DNA of 64,000 nucleotides from Myxococcales bacterium (lineage in GTDB: Bacteria > Myxococcota_A > UBA9160 > UBA4427), in contig DUBZ01000086.1 in NCBI GenBank assembly GCA_012960035.1, positions 1 through 64,000 of the forward strand, written 5' to 3'. Positions 57,166 to 64,000 of the stretch are shown one piece after another (position 1 is the stretch's first letter; each line of letters opens with the position of its first letter). The notes below the pieces were generated by a model. It was not told where the DNA came from, made no database searches, and worked only from the letters and a program-made list of their open reading frames with translations. The translations under genes and the position numbers were made by a program.

Positions 57166-57540
57166 TCCTCGCCATGTGCTGGCCGACGGGGAGCGGGGAC
57201 TCGGGGTGCAGCCCCGCCCTCAGGTCGGAGGGCAAGCGATCGTGATTCTAAGGGCACGCGACGTGCGCGCTGGGAGTCTTGGACTTGATGCGGTCATTGA
57301 TTCGAATCCAGTCGTTACCGCAGATTCCCCGATTGAGCGAGTCCTAGTAGGGATAGGGGGCCTTAGGCGACTCGAACCGGGCAATGTTCGGGGCTAGGCC
57401 GCGAAGAAACCTGCACCTATTTCTGAATGTTTACGGTCTGGGTGTTAATTAAAACGCCTGAGTTGCCGATGAGATGCACATCGCTGTCATGCGAAAAAGA
57501 CACGGCGCGTGCATTCGGCGCGAGAAACTTGGGGGAAATG
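57166..57540. other. Divergent intergenic region between mgtE and the HprK-like gene
   Basis: About 375 bases. No convincing gene. It should contain promoters for both directions. I could not recognise an M-box riboswitch in the mgtE leader by eye. An in-frame ATG at 57427 exists but lacks a ribosome-binding site. Confidence 0.4.
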
Positions 57541-58446
57541 ATGGGCAGATCGACGGTACGCGGCATAGAAATGGCTGGAGTCCGAATGGCGATTGAGGTT
57601 CCGTCGAATCTCAAGTGGGAATGGCCGAACGAAGACATTCGTGCTCTTGCCTGCGTACCCGCCGATGCGGATGTGAAAATTGGAGTCCGCGTGGCGACTC
57701 CTGAAGCACCTCGCGGTGAGATTTACAGTTATGAGTCACGGGGTGTTCGCTTCGAAATTGGCTGGGAAGGCGAATCGTTCGCGGTCGCGGTCTACGGCCA
57801 GGCAGGCTTGGAACGCGCGGCCAGATTCGACGGCGACTTTCGATACGGCGAAATTGTTGTCGCACCCGCGTGCGTGACTGGGGCGACGTATCCCCTCGAG
57901 CACCCATTGGATGAACTCGTTCTTCTCCATCGGCTCACGCGTGAAGGCTGCGTGATTGTAAATGGCTCGGTGTCTTTGGAAGGGCGAGAAGCACTGCTGT
58001 TCCTCGACACGACCGACAATGCTCCGCCTCTGCCTGCCGGGATGACCTTCGAATCTCGCAGTGTTTCGCAATTTGTGCTCAGGCCGGTGCTCGAACACAA
58101 CGGCGTCAGCGATACCGGTGTGTGGCTCCATACGATGCCCTGGCGAAACGAATGCTCGGGTATGAAATTCGAGCGTGCGCCGCTTTCGGCGATCCATATT
58201 TTGTGCGAGGACGGGAAAACACCCGTGGAGCGACTGAGCGAGCGTCGTGCCGAAAATGAACTGTTGCAGCACGTGTTCGCGCCCGTGCATGACCCTGACA
58301 CCGCTGGGCGTCAGATGGAAGTTGTGAGCCGCGTGGTGAGACGCACTTCTGTGCTGCGTCTTCGCAAGCCGTGGATGGACCGAGAGATCTCGTTCAATGG
58401 GGACGAGTCCCAGGCAGCACTCGGCTTCGCGCCACCGTCCTGCTAG
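57541..58446 (+). CDS. HPr-kinase-like protein without a P-loop
   Basis: About 301 residues from ATG 57541 (GGGGGA four bases upstream). The segment YPLEHPLDELVLLHRLTREG, then NGSVSLEGREALLFL, aligns with HprK-related kinases just before their P-loop, but where GxSGxGKST is expected the sequence reads DTTDNAPPLPAG. The later LSAIHILCEDGKTPVERLSE, NELLQHVFAPVHDPDTAGRQ and VVRRTSVLRLRKPW also match that family. It is therefore probably a non-catalytic relative. Role unknown. Confidence 0.55.
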   Translation: MGRSTVRGIEMAGVRMAIEVPSNLKWEWPNEDIRALACVPADADVKIGVRVATPEAPRGEIYSYESRGVRFEIGWEGESFAVAVYGQAGLERAARFDGDFRYGEIVVAPACVTGATYPLEHPLDELVLLHRLTREGCVIVNGSVSLEGREALLFLDTTDNAPPLPAGMTFESRSVSQFVLRPVLEHNGVSDTGVWLHTMPWRNECSGMKFERAPLSAIHILCEDGKTPVERLSERRAENELLQHVFAPVHDPDTAGRQMEVVSRVVRRTSVLRLRKPWMDREISFNGDESQAALGFAPPSC

Positions 58447-58834
58447 AGTCAAAGCACCGAACGACTCCATTCGAAACGCGCTGTGCTTGAGTTTGGGGCC
58501 ATGCCTGCCATTCTCAACGGGCCGAAAGCAGCCCGAAGTCGCGCGCCGTCGCACATACGCGTACAAGTATTTCACGTCGTATTCGGCGTTCTCCCGTTGT
58601 GCATCACACCCAATCAATTGATCCTAGGATGGCCCCCTGGGGCCGGAATCGGTCTTCTTCGAAAATTGTTGAATTTGGGATCGATTGTTTTTCGGTGGTG
58701 CCCTCGTGAAGAGGGTACAATCAGAGCAAGTCGGCAGGTCCCGTTACGCGCGCTTAGGCTCGATTGAGGGTCGACACACGGTTGAGTCAAGTTTTTGGTC
58801 GGGGCAGATCTTTTTGAAGTTGGGGGCTGAGTCC
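58447..58834 (+). other. Spacer upstream of khpA-like gene
   Basis: About 390 bases with no convincing gene. A Shine-Dalgarno-like GGGGG lies just before the KH protein start. No terminator or riboswitch was recognised. Confidence 0.4.
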
Positions 58835-59068
58835 ATGAGGCAGATTCTTGAAGACATCGTGCGAGCGCTGGTTGATCAACCGGATGAGGTTCAGATCAAA
58901 GAAGTCATAGGCGAACACGCCCACGTCCTTGAACTTCGGGTTGCAAAAGAAGACTTGGGGAAAGTGATTGGAAAGGGCGGGTCGCACGCGTCTGCGATTC
59001 GAACATTGATGGCCGCTGCGAGTGGCAAAGAAAAGAAGCGCTACATCCTCGAAATCATCGAAAACTGA
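58835..59068 (+). CDS. khpA: KhpA/YlqC-like KH-domain RNA-binding protein
   Basis: Encodes 77 residues, the standard size of KhpA. The single KH domain includes LEDIVRALVDQPDEVQIKEV, VAKEDLGKVIGKGGSHASAI (GKGG loop binding RNA backbone) and KKRYILEIIEN. In many bacteria khpA lies beside rpsP; here it stands alone. A TGGGGGC site is seen upstream. Confidence 0.92.
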   Translation: MRQILEDIVRALVDQPDEVQIKEVIGEHAHVLELRVAKEDLGKVIGKGGSHASAIRTLMAAASGKEKKRYILEIIEN

Positions 59069-59481
59069 ACGCGCCAAGGTTTGACTGTTCGTGGTGAAGT
59101 CACCTGTGACTGAGGCATGGCCTCGGCATTGATTGCTTGACATGCACGGGTTGCGCCCAGCCCGACGCCGTCGTCACACATCTCCTCTAGTTTTTTGCGT
59201 GTGCCGCTGGATTTCTCCGCGCCGTTCGCCGATAAGATTGCCAGGCGAACGCACACCCATCCACGGTGTCTCATCCGCGGGTAACAAGCTGCGTCCACCG
59301 AGTTTCGAAACTGTAATTCGCCGAGATCATGTGCTCAGCTGGAGGGGCCACGCGGGCACGCATCGACGCGCAGATACGTTGCGACTTGCACGTTTGCGAT
59401 TACGGCACATCGCTTGCGTTCTAAGTACCCCGATCGAGCGCATCTGTTCGTTCGTCCCGATGAGCTGGGAGTGAGAATCAA
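59069..59481 (+). other. Spacer between khpA and the TPR gene
   Basis: About 410 bases without a convincing gene. TTTCGAAA at about 59304 superficially recalls a tRNA T-loop, but no cloverleaf can be drawn around it. Confidence 0.4.
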
Positions 59482-60006
59482 ATGTCTGAAAACAATGTCA
59501 AAGAGTACGAGATCGAACAGCCGGCGACCGACGGTGAAACATCAGTCGAACCGAATGACTTGTTCGTCGAAGGCCTCGCACTTTTCGAGCGTGGCGCGAT
59601 GGAGGATGCGAAGATTTGTTTTCAAACCGTTCACGACATGGACGCCGGACATGCCCGAGCACGTTCGTACTTGGGGGTGTGTGTCGCGGTGAGTGAACGA
59701 CGCTTCGAAGAAGGCGTGGCGCTTTGCACTTCTGCTTCGAAGCAAGAGTTCTTCAACCCCGATTCGTATTTGAACTTGGCCCGGGTGCACCTGGACTTCG
59801 GCTTCAAGGGCGAAGGACGTCGCTTTCTATTGCGCGGTCAGATGATCGACCCCGCCAACGAAGCGATTAAGAGCGAGCTCCAGAAATTGGGCGAGCGCGT
59901 ACCGCCGGTTCTCCGGTTCCTGCCTCGCACGCATCTGGTTAATCGACTTCTAGGGACAGCCAAGCACGTACTGTCGCCGACGGCGCGAACGCAAGCCGCG
60001 GCATAA
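59482..60006 (+). CDS. Tetratricopeptide-repeat protein
   Basis: Encodes 174 residues. After an acidic N-terminal region, helix pairs of TPR type appear: LFVEGLALFERGAMEDAKIC, ARARSYLGVCVAVSERRFEE, and DSYLNLARVHLDFGFKGEGR. A basic C-terminal tail follows. TPR proteins mediate protein contacts. No partner is suggested by the neighbours. Cytosolic, as there is no signal peptide. Confidence 0.78.
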   Translation: MSENNVKEYEIEQPATDGETSVEPNDLFVEGLALFERGAMEDAKICFQTVHDMDAGHARARSYLGVCVAVSERRFEEGVALCTSASKQEFFNPDSYLNLARVHLDFGFKGEGRRFLLRGQMIDPANEAIKSELQKLGERVPPVLRFLPRTHLVNRLLGTAKHVLSPTARTQAAA

Positions 60007-60152
60007 CTTGGCGGACTTTGTTCAAATGTTTCAAGCCGGACGCGTGGGGCCCAGACGAGGCTTGCGCAGGCGGAGAAGCTGCTTGACTTTGGACAGGCAA
60101 GTGACTATTCATTTGTGCTCGCCAAACAACCATCCCGGCGACGAGGTAATCA

Positions 60153-60245
60153 GTGGGTAGTGTGATCAAGAAGCGCCGCAAGAAGATGCGCAAGCACAAG
60201 CAGCGTAAGTTGCTGAAGCGGCAGCGTCATAAGCGCAAGCGATAA
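60153..60245 (+). CDS. bS22-like / AURKAIP1-COX24-domain small ribosomal protein
   Basis: A 30-residue, extremely basic protein starting at GTG 60153: GSVIKKRRKKMRKHKQRKLL, then KRQRHKRKR and TAA. It matches the AURKAIP1/COX24 domain, whose bacterial members include the mycobacterial 30S protein bS22 and mitochondrial mS38, which lies near the intersubunit face. GAGGT lies five bases upstream of the GTG. It is too short for usual gene callers and is easily missed. Confidence 0.85.
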   Translation: MGSVIKKRRKKMRKHKQRKLLKRQRHKRKR

Positions 60246-60306
60246 TCGCGTCGAGCGCTCCGTTGGCATTCTCGCCGACATTTGAGAGCCCATTTCTCGA
60301 TACGTT

Positions 60307-60350
60307 CAGCACCTCTAGGTGCTGTCGACGTAAGACAACGCGAAGCGTTG
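60307..60350. repeat. Pair of adjacent hairpin-forming inverted repeats
   Basis: CAGCACC-TCTA-GGTGCTG (60307-60324) is a perfect 7-bp stem. CAACGC-GAA-GCGTTG (60336-60350) is a perfect 6-bp stem. They are 11 bases apart. An A-run follows on the plus strand, so they do not form a plus-strand intrinsic terminator. Purpose unknown. Confidence 0.45.
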
Positions 60351-61120
60351 CGAGAAAAAAATAGGCTCCAAGCGCTAGTCAGGCTCGATTCGTTACAAAT
60401 TCACCACGAAATCGTCCGATTTTTCCTCAGTGATTCGCCTCTTCAAGCGGACAATGGGGACTTTTGCGTTTTGGCCGCGGCGAGCGTTTTGAGCCGTACG
60501 CTCCGTAATCTTATCCGCGGGGCAGCATCTCTTGCCAGGACTAGGTAGGGGTGCGTGAGACGTTGCCTGACAGCATCAGACTGCATCGCGTCGTTGCGAG
60601 TAGGCCGTGAATCGATCGCGGTGCGCCTGATCACAACGAAAACTTCGCGGCGCCTCACGTGCTGTACAACGTGGACACCAAACTTGTGCTGACGTTCCTC
60701 GCGCTCGGTTGAATGCGTATTTGACGCTGCGGCATTAAACCTTTGTGTCTTGCAACATTTCGATTTTGTTTGTGTTTTTGAAACTCAATCGCTGGAGTTC
60801 AAGGTGGACTCGTGAAATGAGTCGCGCGCATGTCCGTTGTTTCTGCCAAGGTTTTCGGCTGTCTCAAGCGACTTGGCCAGCCTGTTTAAGCCGAGGATGC
60901 AATGGAATCGAACGTTGTTACAAAGTAGTCATCACCGTCTATCCATTGATGTTGTCTGCCTTCACTCGAAGTGCGTATGACAACAACAGTGCATGCAGAT
61001 GTCTGTAACCGGTTGCTTTGAGTACTCGATCACTTGAAGTTGAATGGTGCGTTGATGGAGAAAACGTCTCGACACTCGCAATACATACGGTCAGCTTATT
61101 GATTTTTTTCATGTTTTGTC

Positions 61121-61150
61121 TTGACGATCTTGAAACACTAGTGTTAGCGT
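61121..61150 (+). promoter_or_regulatory. Candidate promoter with an embedded palindrome
   Basis: TTGACG at 61121-61126 follows a T-rich stretch. A weak -10 (TAGCGT, 61145-61150) lies 18 bases downstream. Between and over them lies the perfect 12-base palindrome AACACTAGTGTT (61134-61145), placed as an operator would be. It may drive the lysine-rich gene, leaving a leader of roughly 250 bases. Confidence 0.4.
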
Positions 61151-61406
61151 CATCGGCAACAATGGCTCTAGCGGTTCGATTTTCTACCAGAAGGACGAAT
61201 GTTTTACCTTCAAGTTGCAGGAATCGGTTCCCGATAGGCGGCATGAGCAACGTGATCATGCAACCCATTGCGGTCAAAGAGGGGGGAGAAATAAAGCGGG
61301 TCATTCGGCGAATGTCGTTTGTTCCTGTCTTTGTGGATCCAATTCCTTGATCGGTTGCTGAATCGGATCGTATTTCCGAGTCACTGACAAAAGGGGGGTG
61401 ACACCC

Positions 61407-61658
61407 ATGGCAGCAAAGAAGAAGAAGAAGGCCGCCAAGAAGAAGGCGACCAAGAAGAAGGCCGGCAAGAAGAAGGCGACCAAGAAGAAGGCTGGCAAGA
61501 AGAAGAAGAAGGCCGCCAAGAAGAAGGCTGGCAAGAAGAAGGCGACCAAGAAGAAGGCTGGCAAGAAGAAGGCTGGCAAGAAGAAGAAGAAGGCCGCCAA
61601 GAAGAAGGCTGGCAAGAAGAAGAAAGCCGCCAAGAAGAAGGCCCGACGCAAGAAGAAA
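61407..61658 (+). repeat. Internal tandem repeat of AAGAAGAAGGC(T/C)-type units
   Basis: The coding sequence of the lysine-rich protein is a degenerate array built from AAGAAGAAG plus GCC/GCT/GCG/GGC codons. Copy number is prone to slippage and to assembly error. Confidence 0.8.
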
Positions 61659-61661
61659 TAG
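61407..61661 (+). CDS. Lysine/alanine-rich histone H1-like protein
   Basis: Encodes 84 residues from ATG 61407, made almost only of Lys, Ala, Gly and Thr (units such as KKAGKKK and KKATKKK repeated many times). This resembles the C-terminal tails of eukaryotic H1 and bacterial AlgP/Hc1-type proteins that bind and condense DNA. A GGGGGG site precedes the ATG; a GTG at 61398 would add three residues. The repeat makes length variation between strains likely. Confidence 0.85.
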   Translation: MAAKKKKKAAKKKATKKKAGKKKATKKKAGKKKKKAAKKKAGKKKATKKKAGKKKAGKKKKKAAKKKAGKKKKAAKKKARRKKK

Positions 61662-61703
61662 GGCTTCGTACGGAAAGAAGGCCCTCGAAAGAGGTGCCTT
61701 AGG

Positions 61704-61735
61704 ACCCCGGCCGGCTTATGTCGGCCGGGGTTTCC
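61704..61735 (+). terminator. Intrinsic terminator after the lysine-rich gene
   Basis: ACCCCGGCCG (61704-61713) pairs perfectly with CGGCCGGGGT (61722-61731) around the 8-base loop GCTTATGT, and pyrimidines TTTCCTT follow. It lies 43 bases after the stop of the lysine-rich gene and before rpoZ. Confidence 0.85.
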
Positions 61736-61863
61736 TTCTCCTGGCGCCTGTCCTAGGCTGCCGCCTCCGAATGACCAGATCGGATGGCCCGGCTCGACTC
61801 CAGGGGAACGTCCCTGTGACGTCAGCACAAGGCGACACATACCATTTCAGGAAGGGGACTCCC

Positions 61864-62205
61864 ATGGCGCGTATCACAATCGAAGACTGCATGGAGCAGG
61901 TGCCGAACCGATTTCAATTGGTTCAGATGGCGGCCATTCGCGCCAAGCAGTTGAAGCGCGGCGCAGCGGCGTTCCTAGAAAAAGGGACCAACAAGGAAGT
62001 TGTAACCGCACTTCGCGAGATCGCCGCAGGCGTCGTGAAGCCCGACTTGTCTGAGGTCCCCGAAGTTGATCCGCGCTTCGTGACGAGCAACACCCCGAGC
62101 GCCGTCGAAGCAATCCGTGCGGAATCAGCGCCGCCCGTTGAGCCGGAAGTCGAAGAAGTTCCCGTCGAAGAAGCCGCTGCCGAAGAGCCCGTCGTCGAGA
62201 GCTAG
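61864..62205 (+). CDS. rpoZ: RNA polymerase omega subunit
   Basis: Encodes 113 residues from ATG 61864. [20 protein letters not shown] and [20 protein letters not shown] are diagnostic of omega, which helps fold and hold the beta-prime subunit. The C-terminal tail is acidic (Glu/Val/Ala/Pro-rich, about 35 residues). AGGAAGGGGA lies upstream. It stands alone without the usual gmk or spoT neighbours. Confidence 0.93.
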   Translation: MARITIEDCMEQVPNRFQLVQMAAIRAKQLKRGAAAFLEKGTNKEVVTALREIAAGVVKPDLSEVPEVDPRFVTSNTPSAVEAIRAESAPPVEPEVEEVPVEEAAAEEPVVES

Positions 62206-62210
62206 CGATT

Positions 62211-62240
62211 CGACAACCTGAGTCGTCTCGGGTTGGTTCG
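62211..62240 (+). terminator. Possible terminator after rpoZ
   Basis: CAACCTGAG and CTCGGGTTG flank a 4-base loop and can form a 9-bp stem with one wobble pair. A short T-containing stretch (GTTCGTTCT) follows, but there is no strong T-run, so efficiency is doubtful. Confidence 0.4.
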
Positions 62241-62317
62241 TTCTCTTGGCAGTGTTCTTGGCGTGATGGTGGCAGCGTCTTTAAAACGCCGGCGCACCCG
62301 GGAAGAAGCGCGGCTCG

Positions 62318-63589
62318 CTATTCCGTGAGTTGAACTGGAATGCGGATCTGCACCTTCGTGCCGCGGCCTGCCTCGCTGTCGAGATTCATCTCGCCTTCAA
62401 GTAGGACCAATAGGTCACGCACAAGAGTGAGACCAAGGCCCGCACCGCGGTACTTCGAGGTGTGGCCCGCGTCGACCTGGTAGAACTCGTCAAAGATGAA
62501 TTCGAGATCGTCCGAACACATCCCGATGCCTTGATCGGTGACTTCACATGCAAGCTCGTTTTCAGTGAGAGATGCGCGGATGACGATCTCTCCCGCTTCA
62601 CTGAACTTGGCGGCGTTGTCTAGCAGCAAGAACAAGATCTGATTGACCTTGGCGAGGTCGGCCTTGAAGACTGGCATCGGCGATTTGATTTCTTTTCGGA
62701 TCGTGACAGGCTTGTCTGACAGCGTGTCCTGAACGCTAAAAATGGCTTCCCCGATGGTTTCGGCGATGCTGACTTCTCGGATCTCGATCGGTAGTTCATT
62801 CTGCTTGATTCGCCAGAGATCGAGAATGTTCTCGAGGGTTCGCTGAAAGGCCGTTCCTTCGTCCAGAGCGTTGCGAAGGCTTTCCTTTGCGGCCGATGAG
62901 ATGGCGTCGTTTTCGCCAGCGAGGACCGAGATGATCGATTCGATGATGCTGTTGAGCGGCGTCCGAAGCTCGCGCGACATCTTCTCGATGAAGTCGTTCT
63001 TGAGCTTCTCGATCTTGCCGAGCTTTTCGTTGTTGCGAAGGAGTTCGATGTCCTGGGCGAACAGCGCTTCGGATAGCTGTAATAACTCGTCGTTCTGGTC
63101 ATCATCGCCGCTTTCCTGTTCGACCAAGCTCTTCCGAAGCTCAACGAGTTCGGCAGAAATCAAAGCGTGGTCGAGGTGGATAGAGGCAGAATTTGCGAGC
63201 TGTGCGATCTGCTGAAAGACGGCCTGCTCGGGCCTGGTCGGATACCCAACGACGAGCGCACCATTGACGCGTCCGTCACAGGTGAGTGGGTGAATCGTGA
63301 CACCACCGGTCCCGCGGTCTCCAAGAATTGGCGGAGCTGCCAAGCGCAAGGTATGCGCTCCGTCGAGCACTTTTTCGGCGGCGCTGATCAAAGCGGCAGC
63401 GGCAGCAGCAGCGGCTGCTTCGTCTCCGAAGCCACTCGACGCGCGTAATTGAGTTCGCGCGTCGGGTGTGTTCGAGCCCGGCATCGAAGAGAAGAGTAGG
63501 GCGCAGCCTCCGCCCGTGAGGTCGGCGGCGCGGTTCGTAGCTCCGCGCAGCGTTCCGCTTAGTTTTTCACACTGTTCTTGAATTGACAT
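62318..63589 (-). CDS. Histidine-kinase-like protein with substituted phospho-acceptor
   Basis: Encodes 423 residues. An N-terminal sensory part (about 1-150, GAF-like; includes an Ala run near residue 60) is followed by a coiled-coil linker, a HisKA-like dimerisation helix and an HATPase domain. In the H-box FIEKMSRELRTPLNSII the conserved His is Arg206. The ATP-binding N-box (LLLDNAAKFSEAG), G1 (DQGIGM) and G2 (GAGLGL) motifs are intact. Such a protein may act as an ATP-binding partner rather than as an autokinase. It ends next to a PilT-type gene on the same strand. Confidence 0.82.
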   Translation of the reverse strand: MSIQEQCEKLSGTLRGATNRAADLTGGGCALLFSSMPGSNTPDARTQLRASSGFGDEAAAAAAAAALISAAEKVLDGAHTLRLAAPPILGDRGTGGVTIHPLTCDGRVNGALVVGYPTRPEQAVFQQIAQLANSASIHLDHALISAELVELRKSLVEQESGDDDQNDELLQLSEALFAQDIELLRNNEKLGKIEKLKNDFIEKMSRELRTPLNSIIESIISVLAGENDAISSAAKESLRNALDEGTAFQRTLENILDLWRIKQNELPIEIREVSIAETIGEAIFSVQDTLSDKPVTIRKEIKSPMPVFKADLAKVNQILFLLLDNAAKFSEAGEIVIRASLTENELACEVTDQGIGMCSDDLEFIFDEFYQVDAGHTSKYRGAGLGLTLVRDLLVLLEGEMNLDSEAGRGTKVQIRIPVQLTE

Positions 63590-63616
63590 CGAGGCCGCTT
63601 CGACTCCCCAGTTTTG

Positions 63617-64000
63617 TTAGAAGCGTCCGTCGGGTTCGACTTCAAAGGGAACATCGGGCTTGGCTTCGACTTCTTCGGGCTCGATCATGCTTCCCTCGAG
63701 GTCGAGCTTCGTACGGAAGTCCACCGGGTTGGATGCAGCGTTGAGTGCCGTCTCCAATGAGATTTTGTTGGCACGCAGCAAGTCGATCAGGTGCTGGTCA
63801 AAGTTCTGCATGCCTTCGGCCCGGCTTCGCCCCAGATATTCAGTGATCTCGTGGGTCTTCGCGGGGTCCTTGATGCATTCTTGAATCGTGCGCGTCGACC
63901 GCATGATCTCAACCGCGGGGATACGTCCGTTCTTCTTTTTGTTCACCAAAAGACGAAGCGAGATGACGGCGTTGAGGTTTTCTGCCAGACGCGCTCGAAC
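63617..64000 (-). CDS. PilT/PilU-type twitching motility ATPase, C-terminal part (partial)
   Basis: The frame stays open to the window edge, so only the C-terminal 127 residues are seen. Upstream of the first start-like codon the frame reads ARLAENLNAVISLRLLVNKK, then NGRIPAVEIMRSTRTIQECI, HEITEYLGRSRAEGMQNFDQ and LIDLLRANKISLETALNAAS. These match the C-terminal domain of PilT/PilU retraction ATPases of type IV pili. The acidic tail (about 25 residues) is extra. It lies 27 bases before the kinase-like gene. Confidence 0.9.
   Translation of the reverse strand, partial: VRARLAENLNAVISLRLLVNKKKNGRIPAVEIMRSTRTIQECIKDPAKTHEITEYLGRSRAEGMQNFDQHLIDLLRANKISLETALNAASNPVDFRTKLDLEGSMIEPEEVEAKPDVPFEVEPDGRF

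Larger units (their letters stand above)
60246..61406. other. Gene-poor, AT-richer region of about 1.16 kb
   Basis: The longest stretch without a confident gene. It holds two neighbouring hairpins (60307-60324 and 60336-60350), a candidate promoter with an embedded palindrome (61121-61150) and a weak reading frame at 61018-61350 that lacks family resemblance. Base composition is visibly richer in A and T than the neighbours. Small RNAs or divergent small genes are possible. Confidence 0.45.

Noticed and set aside
57166-57420. M-box magnesium riboswitch before mgtE
   Set aside because: I could not identify the conserved M-box core by eye in the mgtE leader. A covariance-model search would be decisive.
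59290-59320. Possible tRNA T-loop (TTTCGAAA)
   Set aside because: No acceptor, D or anticodon stem could be drawn around it.
60336-60360. Intrinsic terminator from the 60336-60350 hairpin
   Set aside because: The stem is followed by an A-run, not a T-run, on the plus strand, and on the minus strand the T-run would precede the hairpin.
61018-61350. 110-codon plus-strand frame in the gene-poor region
   Set aside because: No ribosome-binding site at its first start, no family resemblance, and it crosses the candidate promoter. A shorter internal start at 61243 was also judged too weak.
61301-61840. Phe/Ala-rich 179-codon minus-strand frame
   Set aside because: It is only the complement of the lysine-rich repeat (AAG read as CTT/TTC) and crosses a strong terminator.
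1-64000. Mobile elements, CRISPR arrays or prophage
   Set aside because: No transposase, integrase or phage protein and no regularly spaced direct repeats were seen. The only repeat array is the coding repeat of the lysine-rich gene.

Overview
The window comes from a Gram-negative bacterium with moderately high GC. The gene mix suggests a deltaproteobacterial-type lineage (Myxococcota or a neighbouring phylum): SlyX, FtsB, SPOR and PilT-type genes, a long LeuA, PyrR, F420-family oxidoreductases, a zinc-finger/histone-fold protein and a lysine-rich H1-like protein. That placement is inference, because no rRNA gene is present. I saw no tRNA, rRNA, IS element, prophage or CRISPR array.

Layout. 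(1) 1-14.3 kb: the end of a tuf-like gene, then one long same-strand S10-spc-alpha block (rpsJ to rplQ, with secY, adk, map and rpoA). The genes rplC (L3), rplX (L24), rpsN (S14) and infA are missing from their usual places. (2) 14.4-24.1 kb: a TlpA-type thioredoxin, an FtsB-like protein, argS, a SPOR protein, an RmlD-type reductase, lepA, lepB, two F420-family oxidoreductases and a secreted esterase. (3) 24.3-34.5 kb: a pyrimidine cluster pyrR-pyrB-pyrC-carA-carB followed by recG. A promoter and a PyrR-type RNA hairpin lie just before the pyrR ribosome-binding site. (4) 34.6-44.8 kb: an enoyl-CoA hydratase, an MFS transporter, leuA behind a leucine-rich leader peptide with mutually exclusive RNA hairpins, a frameshifted SGNH hydrolase, a ferredoxin remnant, a DksA-like protein, YaiI, an ABC-F ATPase, SlyX and a PLP-dependent desulfhydrase/deaminase. 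(5) 45-60 kb: a zinc-finger/histone-fold protein, two small membrane proteins, an amino-acid permease, the aminotransferase-hom-thrC group, riboflavin synthase, a Nma111-like double protease, MgtE, an HprK-like protein without a P-loop, a KhpA-like KH protein and a TPR protein. (6) 60.1-64 kb: a tiny bS22-like basic protein, a gene-poor AT-richer stretch, the lysine-rich protein with a clear terminator, rpoZ, a histidine-kinase-like protein lacking its phospho-acceptor histidine, and the C-terminal end of a PilT/PilU ATPase.

How the parts work together. The first third is translation machinery plus core transcription (rpoA; rpoZ lies far away). The pyr genes carry aspartate and bicarbonate to dihydroorotate and appear to be controlled by PyrR at the mRNA. 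leuA appears to be controlled by ribosome-mediated attenuation. hom and thrC form the lower threonine branch. The most notable observations are the two RNA-level control elements, the zinc-finger/histone fusion, the precise absence of r-protein genes from the conserved block, and two apparent pseudo-kinases.
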